Shown: in pieces, positions 52,651 through 63,261 of the stretch
Layout: each line of letters starts with the position of its first letter
Position numbering within the stretch: the stretch's first letter is position 1
Assembly: GCA_009829735.1 (NCBI GenBank)
Contig: CM020618.1
Span: 2,168,882 to 2,232,881, forward strand
Origin: Pyropia yezoensis
Taxonomy: Eukaryota; Rhodophyta; Bangiophyceae; Bangiales; Bangiaceae
Reading direction: 5' to 3'
Length of the DNA stretch: 64,000 nt
Program-made: the position numbers and the translations under genes
The notes under the pieces: model-generated
What the model saw: only the letters and a program-made list of their open reading frames with translations
What the model was told of the DNA's origin: nothing
Databases searched by the model: none

Positions 52651-54979
52651 CCCGGCGCAGACGACCCGATCTACCCAGGATCAGCATGGCTGAGCTGTCA
52701 TCGGCGTACGGCACTGCTTTTATGGAGTGGCCTCGTAGTATGGGCAAGTAGAAGAGGGAAAGCTTTTTGATGTGGTGTGTGCCTCAGGAGGGTGTGGCTA
52801 GAAGGTACAGCGGCGGCGGCGATGTCACAGGCAGAGGCGATATCAGCAATTTCGGCAGGGAGGAGAGCGAAGAAGGCGGTGGCAACAGCCATAGCCGTGG
52901 GCCATTCACTCCCACGGCCGGCGGCGCCACCGCTCACGACATCGCCATTTAAAACGTAGAAGAGACGAGGATAAGCGCCAATGTTCTTTCGTGCGGCGTC
53001 GCTGACGCGAGGGGCTTCTGGATAATCCCGTGGGATGACCGCTGAGGCACGGCGAGCGGCGGTGGGAGGCTGCTCGCGTTATCGACTGCAGTGGCTGCCC
53101 CCACTGCCGCTGTCCTCGCTGTAGTGGCTCCCACATCTCCTGCTCACTGCCAATCTGCGAGGTCGCATGCGCGCATGCGCGGCGTTGCGGTCGCGGCCGG
53201 CCCACGAGGGCGCCGCCAGTTTCAGGGGCGGCCAGTGGCTCGTGTCCAGCCCTGGGGGGAGCGGAGCGGAATAAGAGTGTAAAAGAACATAGTATGAGTG
53301 GGTGTGACGCCGCAGCCGCCGCAGGCGGCGTCTGCCCTAACGGTGAGGAACGTGGCGTGGAGTAGCGCGTCGTAAATGGCTTCCTGTGCTGGATACACAG
53401 TCGGCGTGTGTGGCGCCCGCTCGCCTGCTCGCCAACGCGCAGGGTGCGTCCGCGCTGCTGCGCAAGCGCTGTCTCAGGACTTTTTGCTCACGGGCTCGTT
53501 CCCGTGTGGGCTGAGGCAGAAGACAGGGGCTGAGTAATCAGGAAGGACGGCTCGAGCAGACCGCGAGCCAGCGTGGTGCGCTGGATGGCGAGAGAGGAAC
53601 GCCAGTGGCTCTGTGATCCGCGTCGGATGAGAGAAGAATGCCCGTGGCGTTCCCAGAGCTGATTGGGCCGCCTAGGGTGAGAGAAGAATGCACGTGCCGG
53701 GCCCAGAGCTGATTGGGTCGCCTGGGGTGAGAGAAGAATGCACGTGCCGGGCACAGAGCTGAATGGGCCGCTTGGGGTGAGAGAAGAATGTCTGTACCCA
53801 CGTGATTTTCATCACCCGGCCAAGCGCAACCCCCGCTACCGCCTCCGCCACTGCCTTGCCGGCCCCAGCCTGCCCCAGCCCGCCGCCGCCGACCCGACCG
53901 TTGCAGTTGGCCACCGGCACGCATGTCGCCGTCGCAGGCGTCCCGTCGCCGCCGAGCGTCGTCGCGGGGCCGGGGGCGTCCCGGGGACCCCAAGCCACCG
54001 GCAACGGCACGCCCCACTCCCGCTCTCTGCCGGGTACGCGGCGCAACCCCCCCTCGTCCCCGCGCTAGCAGGGCTCTGCGCTCTGCGTCGCGGCGGCGAG
54101 CGTGGCCGTCCCGGTCGATGCCGATGGGGTGGTCGGATGCAGCGGTGCCACGCGGTGGCGGCAGCGGCGGCGGCAGCGGGAGCGGCTGCGTTAACAGCGG
54201 CGGCACAAGCGGCGACTGCGGCGGCGGCGCGAAAGGCACGCCGCTGCCGCGGGGTCCCCGCGCATCAGCCGTGGCGTCAGCGGCGACTTTGGGAGCAACG
54301 GGGCGCGCTCCTGCCGGCGGGAGTGGCCATCGTGGTGGCTTTCCGCATCGCGACGGCCGCCGCCGCAGCGACGCTATAGGGGCGGCTTATGTCGGACGTG
54401 CATGAGGGGGGGAGGGAATCAGCGGCGGTGGCCGTCACCCCCGCCGCCGTCGAGACCGCTAGCGGCGGTGGTGGCGGCTGCGGCGCCGCCGCCAGCCTCG
54501 GCCGCTGCCCACCGCCACTGGAAGGCGGCACAGCCCTGGCCAACGCAGCCGCGGCGCTGGACACTTCCCGGTGGCGTGCAGGGGGGCGATTCCGTAATGA
54601 CCGTCTGCGTGGCTAATAGGTCTGCCCGGCGGCGCCCGCAGGATGTGGGGGCGGCGGGGGGGCGGGGTTGAGGTCGAGCGCCTGCCGGTGGGCGGGACTT
54701 TTGTCCACCGTCCATGGCGACGGCGGTGGCGGCGGGGGTTTCTCCTGCGGCAGCGGCGGTGGCGCAGATGACGGCACGGGCGGCGGTTGGTAGGGGCATC
54801 GCCGGCGCGGCAACGGCCCTGATAGTGGCTGCTATAACGCCATGGGGGGCCGTCAACGGCGTAGGGGTAGGGCTGGAGGTGTGGCTGTGAACAGGAAAGA
54901 AAGGTCAGGGGGCCCCTGGGACGAAGGAGAGCGGGGAGGCCGAACCACGTAGCCAGACAGGCTCGGAGCGGAAGGCACT
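52651..54979. other. Intergenic, mostly low complexity
   Basis: 52760-53300 has no convincing ORF. 53628-53790 is the 50-bp repeat array. 53800-54870 is GCG/GGC-rich, with overlapping Ala/Gly/Arg-rich frames on both strands that I treat as compositional. Confidence 0.5.
53628..53790 (+). repeat. 50-bp tandem array with CCAAT-box cores, right cluster
   Basis: Units start TGAGAGAAGAATG at 53628, 53678, 53728 and 53778, a period of exactly 50. Each contains a GAGCTGATTGGG-type core (CTGATTGG is the classic inverted CCAAT or Y-box) and often CACGTGC. A more worn unit precedes the array near 53589. Confidence 0.88.
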
Positions 54980-55949
54980 TTACTTGGTCTCCCAACCAAC
55001 TAATCCCGTGTCGAGCAGCGCGTCCAGGTCAAGGGACTTGCTCCCGCGCTTCACAAAAGTAGAAGCGACGAGGTAAGCATGCATGCGCCAATGGAGGAAA
55101 CGGGACTCGTTGGCAGCCCCAGTATGGATGCCATCACCCCGAAAAATAATAACAAACCCCGGAGGAATAGAAAGAATCAAAGGCTCTCCCAAAGCGCCAA
55201 CCTTCCTCGCCAAACGAGGGCCCGGCCATATGGGCAGGGTGGTGCCCGGCATGAAAGAAACCAGAGCACCCAAGACTCTCGGGGAGTCCCCCACTCGCCT
55301 CCACGCTCTCAGATCGGTGTGCGCGAGCTGCTGGGCTGCTCCAGCTAGAGAGCACAACAAGACATTAAAAACACTCTCGTACCTCATGCTGAGAACGTTA
55401 CCCAGGACGCAACATAACTCGAGAATGGAAGCCGCGGCTGCACGGACGCCAGGCAGCAGCGCCGCCGCCCGCCCGGCGGCCCTTATAGCTGCATTTTCCA
55501 CACGCAAAAAGCCCCGCTCGCAGAGCGGTAGCTGCCGCCGGCAGCTGTCCCCCGCGCCGCGCAAACGCGCCACCTCCGCAGCGGGGGTTGTGTTGCCAAT
55601 CACCTCCATATCGGCAGCGCTCAGAGTGGCCACGTCTGCCACCAAGGCCCTCACCGTGCGCACTGATAGCCCTCCAAACATGTAAAAACCCGACCCGTCG
55701 GCGCTCAGCTCACGGCTCACACTGGATGCAGCGCCCCCGAGCGCCCAGGCGTCGGTCGTGGGCCGGCCCAGAAGTGCCACCACCTTACGGGCGCTCTCCG
55801 AAGAAGATAGCACCGCAAGGGAGTAATGTTTGAAGCTGTCGTCGGGGGGGACGTCGGGGGGCAATGTGCGGCGGGGAGGTGGCAAACGCGCCAGAGCAAT
55901 GCGCAACGCGCAGGCATTGGCGCCAAACCCGTCGAAGATGGACGCCGCC

Positions 55950-56870
55950 ACGTCCGGCAGGGGAGGGGCGGCGGCTGCCGCATCCGGGGTGAACTGGGGG
56001 GGTCTTTGCTGCCAACGCGTCGAGGTAGGTCGGGGGGGGAGGCTCAATGCCGGTGGCGGCGGCGACAGAAAAAATCGCCACCGGCAGGGGAGGGGCGGCC
56101 GCGGCCACGTCCGGGGTGGGCGGGGGAGCCGTCGCCGCCAGCGCGTCGAAAAGGGTCGGGGGGGGAGGCTCAACGCCGTTGGGGGCGGTAACAACCGGCA
56201 TCGCCACCGGCAGGGGCGGGGCGGCCGCGGCGGCGTGCGGGGTCGGCGGGGAAACCGTCGCAGCTAGGGCATCGAGGGCGGTCGGAGGGAGGGGATCAAC
56301 GACGGTGGCGGCGGCGACAGCCGCCATTGCCACAGGAAGGGGCGGGGCGGCGGCGGCCACGTCCGGGGTGGGCGGGGGAGCCGTCGCCGCCAGCACGGCG
56401 AGGGTGGTCCGGGGGGGGGGCTCAACGTCGTTGGCGGCGGCGACAGCCGCCATCGCCGCCGGCAGGTAAGGGAACTCAACGCCGTTGGCGGCGGCGACAG
56501 CCGTAATCGCCATCGGCAGGGACGGGGCGGCGGCGGCCACATCCGGGGTAGGCGGGGAAGTCGTCGGCGCCAGCGTATCGGGGATCGTCGGGGGGGGGGG
56601 CTCAAGGCCGGTGGCCGCGGCGACAGGCACCATCGCCACCGGCACGGGCGGGGCGGCGGCGGCCACGTCCCGGGCGGGCGGGGGAGTCGTCGCCGCGAGC
56701 GCGTCGAGGGTGGTCCGGGGGGAGGGCTCAATGTCGTTGGCGGCGGAGACAGCCGCCATCGCCGCCGGCAGGTACGGGGGCTCAACGCCGTCGGCGGCGG
56801 CGACAGCCGACATCGCCGCCGGCAGGGAAGGGGCGGCAGCTGCAGCGCGTGAGGAAATGGGCGGGGCGGC
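55950..56870 (-). repeat. Coding minisatellite, about 126-bp unit
   Basis: Six or more units encoding Ala/Pro-rich 42-residue repeats, with two longer units carrying an inserted FPYLPAAM/PPYLPAAM block. Units keep the reading frame. Confidence 0.8.
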
Positions 56871-57581
56871 GGCCGCCTCGGCCAAGGAAGAGGGGGGGCG
56901 GGGTTCATTGCGGCGGGGAGGGTGCGATGTTGGACTGGCGATGACCCGTTGTTTCTTATTCAACCATCTCCTCTGCGACTCCTTCTTGTTCCGCTTCCTT
57001 TCCTCGTTAGAGAGGAGGCGCTTCCGCCCAGGTGACCGGTTTGTGAGCAGGGATGGCAGGGGAGGCGCGCCCCCCGAAAAGGGAGCCACCGTCACCAAGA
57101 TAGGGGCGCCCCTGCCAGCTGTCTCGCCCACCAAGCGGCGTCCGGACGCAACCCGCGAGGCGGAGGAAGCGGGGGGGGGCAGAGGCGGGAGGGGGCGTGA
57201 GGGACTCGGCGGTGCAGCCCCCCAAAGGTAGCCCATGGCTGCCGGCGGCAGAGTGCAACAGTTGAGCGGTGCAGACGCCCACAGGGTCCAACCAGCAGCC
57301 CCCGATGAGTAGGGGAATGGTGAACCCCGAGTTGGGAGGGAGGGGGGGGGGGGCGGCGGGGCCCCTTCCCATGGGAAGCCCGTGGTAGCGCGCGGCGGGG
57401 GGAGAGCACACCGTGGCGTGGCCAGACATGAGGGCCCAGTCGCACCCCACGACGGGAAGGGAGGGGTGTGCGCCATGGTAGTCAGGAGGGGGGCGCCGGC
57501 GCCACCCGGCTCGGCTGCCCCTGTGGGTCTGGGCGGGGGCCCGGGCACGGAAGGGGGGGAGGGAAGGGCCCAGGCGCGGCA

Positions 57582-57604
57582 GGGGGGGGGGGGGGGGGGG
57601 GGGG
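57582..57604 (+). repeat. Poly(G) run of 23
   Basis: An uninterrupted G homopolymer, flanked by further G-rich DNA; its length in the assembly is unreliable. Confidence 0.9.
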
Positions 57605-57997
57605 AGGGAGCAAATGGCCTGGAAGTGGCGGAGCGAGTGTGGTAAGGGGGAGTGGCGTCCCTCGGGGAGGAGCCGCATCCCACTGGGCCATCAACGGGGG
57701 GAAAGCGCAATCACGCACAAGCGAGAGGGTGGTGGGTATTGGCGGCGGTGGAGCGTGACTCTTGTTGTGGGGGGCGGCGGAGGGGCTGGGAGGTGGACTG
57801 GCCGCTCCGTTGCCATGCACACATGAGAGGGTTGAAGAACAGTGCGCCTTGGCGCTGGCAGCAGCCCGTGTGGCATCCAGTGCACCGCGGCGGGCGCCGG
57901 GCTCAACAGCCACCATCGGCGGTCCCGCACACACCCGATTGGCGCTCTGTCCTACCGAAAATGGCGCCCAAAATGACGTGGCGGGATGGAAAGGAGA

Positions 57998-58084
57998 GCA
58001 AGGAGTGTGGAGGCAGCTGGTCCAGCGCAAGGAGTGTGGAGGCAGCTGGCACAGCGCAAGGAGTGTGGAGGCAGCTGGCCCACC
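57998..58084 (+). repeat. 29-bp tandem repeat, three units
   Basis: GCAAGGAGTGTGGAGGCAGC starts units at 57998, 58027 and 58056, nearly identical. Confidence 0.92.
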
Positions 58085-59479
58085 GTTGGCTGACTTGGGT
58101 GGCGCCAGTCGACCGGAGGACTCCCACCGGGAGCCGCTCCCGTGCTTGTGCGGTTGGTGCACGCGCGCGCGTTGCGCCTCAGCCACGCATGGTCTGACAG
58201 GGGGGCTAGTACGGCCGTGCACGGCCACCATGGACGGCCGTGGCAGCTATTCGCCGCCTCTGGCGACGCAGTAGCCGAGACCGCGTCGGAGCCCGCGGCG
58301 AGCCTGCTCTCACACACCCCGACTCGCACGCCTGCAGCGATGGGTCGTGGGGGGGCCGCCGCCGCCGACGCCGCCGCCGTCGCCGCCCCAGCGGGTTTTT
58401 ATGCCGCAGGCAGTGGTTCGGGCGGCCGAGCCGGAAGCTGAGGGTCGGGAGGCGGCGGCGGGGGCGAGCGGCGACGTTCATGGCCGCGAGATGGCGACGG
58501 GATCGGCGCCTGACGGCGGGGCAGCAACGCTAGACTCAGCACCGGACGGCGGGGCGGCCGCTGCGCGAGGGCGACGCGGCAGCTTTGCAGGTGCGGGCGG
58601 TGCGGTGGAGTTGGGGGAGGGGGGGATGACGATTTCGCTGTCGCGGCGCTGGACGAAGCGGATGTCGCGGCGGCGTGCGCGCTGAACCCTGTCGGAGGGG
58701 GTCGAGCGCACGCATCCTTACCGGCAGGCGATGGGAGCGGCGGCGGCGTGCCCCCGCCTGGCGCGCCTTCGACGCGCGTGCCGTGAGCGGTGGCGGCGCT
58801 CTCCGCGGCGCACTCCTTCCTCGGCCCCCTTTTCGCCACCCATCTGGCCGCCACCCCCCCGACGAGGGCGGCGGGCGGATGTGGCGGCGGCGAGCCCGTC
58901 GCCCACCGGGGAGCCCACCCTGGGCCGCGCTGGGCCTCCTCGGCCCGGCGGCTCCCCCGACGTCCACTACCAGAGTACATTTGCGCGGTCGCACGCGGCC
59001 GCGGCGCTGCCGCCGACGCCCCCGTCGGCCCACCTACCGGGCGGCCGCGGTGACGCGCGGGTGAGGGGAAGGGGCGGGAGGGGGGGCACCGCCGCCACGG
59101 GGCTCCTTCGCCCGCCGCCGCCGCCGCCAAATTTGTCGCCCAAGCCAGAGCCGCGGCCACTCGCGGCGGTGGCGGCCGCGGTGCTCTCTCTGCGTGGCGG
59201 GGGGGGTGGCGGGGGTGGGGGTGGTGGTCGTGGCATCGGCCGAGGCGGCCGCCACCGCGGCGGATGCCGAAGCGGAGCGCGCGGCAGCGGCGATGCCGGC
59301 CGCTGACGCGGCGCTGGCGGCCGCGAGACAAGCGGCGGACCACGAGCGGCGGCGGCGGGAGGCGGCGGCGGCGGCGACTGAGGAGGAGGACCCCCGTGGC
59401 CGCGAGGCGGCCGAATCGGCAGCGGCCGCCGCTGTCGTTGCCGCGGACGCCGACCTGCAGCGGTGACGGCGCGTTGAGG

Positions 59480-60870
59480 CGGTTGCCGCGGAAGGGGGGC
59501 CGTAGCGGAGATGGTATTGGTGCTGGCGGCGTGCGGGAGTGGCGCGGCGGCGGGGGGGAGTGGCGCAGCGGCGGGGTAGTGGTGGCGCGGCGGCGGAGTA
59601 GTGGTGGCGCGGCAGCGGAGGGTGGTGGCGCGGCGGCGAAGGAGGGTGATGCGGCGGAGGGGGGGGGTGGCGCCGCGGCGCGGAAGGGGTGGCGCGGCGG
59701 CGGTGGTGGTTGTGCTGGCGGCGGGGGGGAGTGGTGTGGAGGTGGGGGTTGGTGGCGCGGCGTCGAGGGGTTTGTCGTGGCGTCCGGGGGTGTGGTGCGG
59801 CGGAGCGGGGGGGTGGCGCGGCGGCGGCGGGGGGCGTTCGGCGGCGGTGGAGGGGTGGCGCGGCGGCGGCGGTGGTGGTGCTGGCGGCGGGGGGGGGTGG
59901 TGCGGCGGTGAAGGTAGGTGGTACGATGTCGGGGGGGCTGTCGCGGCGTCCGCGGGTGTGGCGCGGCGGCGGGGGGGGGTAGCACGGCGGCGGGGGGGGG
60001 TGGAGCGGCGGCGGGGGAGGGGTGGAGTGGCGGCGGCGGTGGTGGCGCTGGCGGCGGGGGGGAGCGGTGCGGCGGTGGTGGAGGGTGGTCCCAAGTCGGG
60101 GGCGTTGGCGTGGCGTCCGCGGGTGTGGGGCGGCGGCGGGGGGGGGCGGTGCGGCGGCGGTGTTGGTGGTGCTAGCGGCGGGGGGGGGCGGCGCGGAAGC
60201 GGAAGAGTGGCGCGGTAGCGGGTGGGGGTCGCGCGGCGGCGGTGATGGTTCTGGTGGCGGTGGTGCTGCTGCTGGCGGAGGGATGGAGCGGCGTGGTGGC
60301 GGGGGGGGGACGCGCGCCGTCGGGGGGGAGTGATGCGGCGGCGGGGGGGTGGTGGCAAGGCGGCGCCGTAGGGGTGGCGCGGCGGCGGGGAGGGCGTGAC
60401 GCGGCGGCGGTGGTGCTCGTGCTGGCGGCGGGGAGGAGTGATGCGGCGGCGGGGGGGGGTGGCGCGGCGGCGGGGGAGGGTGACGCTGCGGCGGCGGTGG
60501 TGGTGGTTCTCGGGGCGGTGGTGGTGGTGCTGGCGGCGGTGGTGGTGGTGCTGGCGGCGGGGGGGAGCGGTGGGGTAGCGGGGGGAGTCGCGCGGCGGCG
60601 GGGGGGAGTCGTGCGGCGGCGGGGGGGTGGTGGCACGGCGGCGGAGTAGGGGAGGCGCGGCGGTGGGGAAGGGGTGGTGGGGCGGCGGGGGAGGGGTGGT
60701 GAGGCGGGGGGCGGCGGCGCGGCGGTGGTGGTGGTGGTGCAGGCGGCGGGGGGGAGTAACGCGGGGGAGTAACGCGGCGGCGAGGGGGAGTGGCGCGGTG
60801 GAGGGGGAGGGTGGCGCGGCGTCGGGGGGGGTGGCGCGTCGGCGGGGGAGGGGTGGCGCGGCGTCAGGGC
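59480..60870 (+). repeat. G-run satellite with strong G-quadruplex potential
   Basis: About 1.4 kb of imperfect repeats of GGCGGCGGGGGG, GTGGCGCGGCGGCGG and GGTGGTGCTGGCGGCG blocks, with G runs of 4-10 on the + strand almost throughout and few on the other. Dozens of four-run G-quadruplex windows can be read. It ends abruptly near 60870, where normal sequence resumes. Confidence 0.88.
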
Positions 60871-61148
60871 GCGGGAGAGCTACGGGCAGAAAAAGTACAA
60901 CAAACGACTGCTTTTTGAAGTGATTGCGCAATCGCAACAAGTCGCGAGAAAACGTGTCCGCAAAAATATGATTGCGCGGTGTGCCCCCAGCACCACCTGC
61001 CACCGGCACGGGCACAACCCCTGCGCCACGCGCTGCTGCCACCCACCGGGTTCGCGGCGCGTCCCCCCCCCCCGCTGCGTTGCCGCCCGACCCGAGCTCT
61101 GCACGCCGTGTCTTGGGAGCGAGTGCGGCCGTCCCGGCCGACGCCGAC

Positions 61149-61195
<47 letters not shown>

Positions 61196-62862
61196 CCGTC
61201 TCGACGGCCACAGCGACGGGCCTGCCACCCCCGTGGCGCAAGTCGTCAACGCGGCGGCCGCAGTCGTGACGGCCATGCGGCAAGTGATGGCCGCTGCCGA
61301 GCTGCAACACACGGGGGGAGCCCACGGCGGCGGAGCTCTCGCAGTCGCAGGCGGGTGGGGGATGCTAGGGGTGGGGGGGGGGGTACCGGGTGGGGGTGGG
61401 GTGGGGGTAGGGGGGGGACGCGGTGGGGGGGTGGGTGGGCTGCGCTGCTGTCGTGACTGACCGCCGCGGCCGCCGACGCAGCCCTTGTGCGGCGCCGTAA
61501 ATGGCTGACGCGGTACTGGGGGGGCGGCGGCCGCCGCCGCCGAGCTCCACTGCATGCGGGGGGGGTCTGCGGAGGCGGAGCTCTGGCAGTTGCAGAACGA
61601 GAGGGGGATGGTTGGGGTGGGGGGGGGGGGGAGTGGGTGGGGGACGGGGCGGAGGGGTGGGGGGGGGGGGGGAGTGGTGGGCTGGAGGGGGGGGGGGGGG
61701 GGGGGGAGGGGTAGGTGCGGTGGTGGGGAAGCCGGTGGGCAGCGGCGCGGTTTGGGGCGGGGGAAGGGTGTGGTGGGAGGGGTGGGGGAGATGGACACCT
61801 GCGTACTCTGGTTTGGGGGGGTGGGGGGGGTGGGGGGAGGACGTGACAAGGGACTCCACGCGGGCCCGTTCCAGGTCTTGTGGCGGGCAGTTGTGGACAG
61901 TGGACCCCTCTCGACGATGACATTGACAGGTCGGGCTTGACATGGACAGGCATGGCTCGTTGACGCTCGGGCCACGATCGGGTACGATTTTTTTTGTCTC
62001 TACAAAGCAACGACGATCGTCATGTACGGCCACGCCAACCCGCCCCCCACCCACCCACACGCCCGCACTCGGGCTCGAACCCTGGTTTGGTTGCGTCGGA
62101 CAAAAGGGGGCTACCTGTCGGAGCGATCGACGAATCCACCAGTCACAGCCGCTCCGACGCCACTCTGACCGCGATGCAGGGAAACCCTTGATATTAACCA
62201 GATACAGGCGTCTGAAGATTGCGTCTTCAATAGCACTCCTCGGGCAAAGTAGCCCCCCACAGCAGTTGTCCGCGCGCGCTCGTTGGACTATTTGCCTTCT
62301 GGAACGCCTCCCCATTGGCTCGGAGGCGCGAAACAGGTGCGAATCGAGCCAGGTCCGAGAAGGTAGCCCGCCTAGGTCCTAAAGTATTTGACATTTTCCG
62401 ACCGTCCGTTGGAAGATATGTGACATTCTCAGAGAGAGAAAGAGGCGTACAACACAGAGGCAAGTGGAGAAGGGAGAAAACGAAGACCACGAGAAGAGAG
62501 AGCTCGACGAGCGGCATCGACTACTGCCCTCAAACGACAAACTTCAATTGCCTCAAATAATTAGAAGTCTAAAAAAAAACGCCACACATTGTCTTATTGA
62601 ACGAACCGCGGACAGGTCAGAGCCTGTGGCGACAGCACATTGGCCTCTCAAAACCGCTGGAGGCCATTGCGCGAGCGCGAGGCGTGCCCTCCAGGCGCGT
62701 CATCGACGCGGCCACAGCCGGAGCTGTGCAAGCCGCACGTGCTGCACAGCCTCCTGCGCCTCTGTAGCAGACTTCCGCCGACACCGCCACCTGAAGACCG
62801 CGCCTGTACGCCGCCCTCCCTGCCGCACCCTCCCCCCCGGCCTTTCTCGCCCAACGCCCTGC

Positions 62863-63261
62863 ATGATGTCCCACCCGGAAGCGATGGTCGTGCCCAGCGC
62901 CCCCGCCGCACCTACGACGGCCGCTGCGGCCGCCCCTACGAATGAGGACGACGAGACGAACGCGCTGCGCGCGCAGGTGGCGGAGCTCGCCGCCGCCCTT
63001 GCCGCTGCCAAGGCCCAACTGGCAAAACCGGCGGCGCCCGCTGCCGGTACTGACGCGGAAAGCACGACGGCGTCCGTGCCGCCGCCGCCAACGCGTGACG
63101 CATGCACGGGGAAGTCAGTGGCGTCCGCGCCGCCGCCGCCAACGCGTGACGCAGGCACGGGGAAGTCAGTGGCGTCCGCGCTGCCGCCGCCAACGCGTAA
63201 ACCAGACGCGGAGGAGTCTGCGTTTAGCTGCGTGCTGTCTTGCTTCAATTGCAGCTGTTAA
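62863..63261 (+). CDS. Hypothetical small protein with coiled coil, 17-aa repeats and Cys-rich end
   Basis: 132 codons from ATG 62863 (MMSHPEAMVVPS); the frame is open upstream but less protein-like. Ala/Thr-rich start, then an acidic-to-heptad segment NALRAQVAELAAALAAAKAQL likely to form a short coiled coil, then two and a half copies of a 17-aa repeat (ASAPPPPTRDAGTGKSV), and a Cys-rich C-terminus CVLSCFNCSC that could be lipid-modified. No family recognised. Stop is TAA. Confidence 0.45.
   Translation: MMSHPEAMVVPSAPAAPTTAAAAAPTNEDDETNALRAQVAELAAALAAAKAQLAKPAAPAAGTDAESTTASVPPPPTRDACTGKSVASAPPPPTRDAGTGKSVASALPPPTRKPDAEESAFSCVLSCFNCSC
63070..63201 (+). repeat. 51-bp in-frame tandem repeat
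   Basis: Units start at 63070, 63121 and 63172 (last one partial). They share the GCCGCCGCCAACGCGT core and keep the frame of the hypothetical protein. Confidence 0.9.

Larger units (their letters stand above)
54980..57710 (-). pseudogene. 2-oxoglutarate/Fe(II)-dioxygenase-like gene 2 with Ala/Pro repeat region
   Basis: Right to left. C-terminal domain (55900-54980): AWALGGAASSVSREL, then QLAHTD (HxD iron pair), PPGFVIIFRGDGIHTGAAN with the distal His, a following Arg, and the end DALLDTGLVGWETK. Upstream, a repeat region of six or more units of about 42 aa (core VAAAAPPLPVAMAAVAAA...PPPPT..DALAAT). Further upstream a basic, nuclear-localisation-like stretch (EERKRNKKESQRRWLNKKQR, about 57010-56950) and a Pro-rich segment whose coding status is doubtful. 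The two long frames are in different phases and meet at a run of seven G (55996-56002), so one base is probably missing or added. Start unknown. Confidence 0.65.
57711..62862. other. Intergenic, microsatellite and G-run satellite DNA
   Basis: Contains the 29-bp repeat at 57998, GGC/GGA-rich DNA from about 58.4 to 59.4 kb, the G-run satellite at 59480-60870, more G runs at 61310-61850, and less biased DNA from 61.9 kb on. Long frames on the minus strand (over 1,000 codons) are Pro/His/Thr low complexity created by GGC and GGGG runs and are not called as genes. A 12-bp palindrome GATTGCGCAATC lies near 60923. Confidence 0.55.

Noticed and set aside
53628-53790. CRISPR-like array, from the regular 50-bp period
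   Set aside because: The whole unit is repeated with gradual drift, with no unique spacers; the sequence is eukaryotic.
58967-61975. Reading frame of about 1,000 codons on the minus strand, Pro/His/Thr/Arg-rich
   Set aside because: It is generated by the G-run satellite and CGG repeats. The other frames are equally open, and there is no conserved text.
62040-62110. Possible tRNA: the minus strand contains GGTTCGAGCCC, a B-box match
   Set aside because: The T-arm does not pair properly and no acceptor, D-arm or anticodon arm could be fitted.
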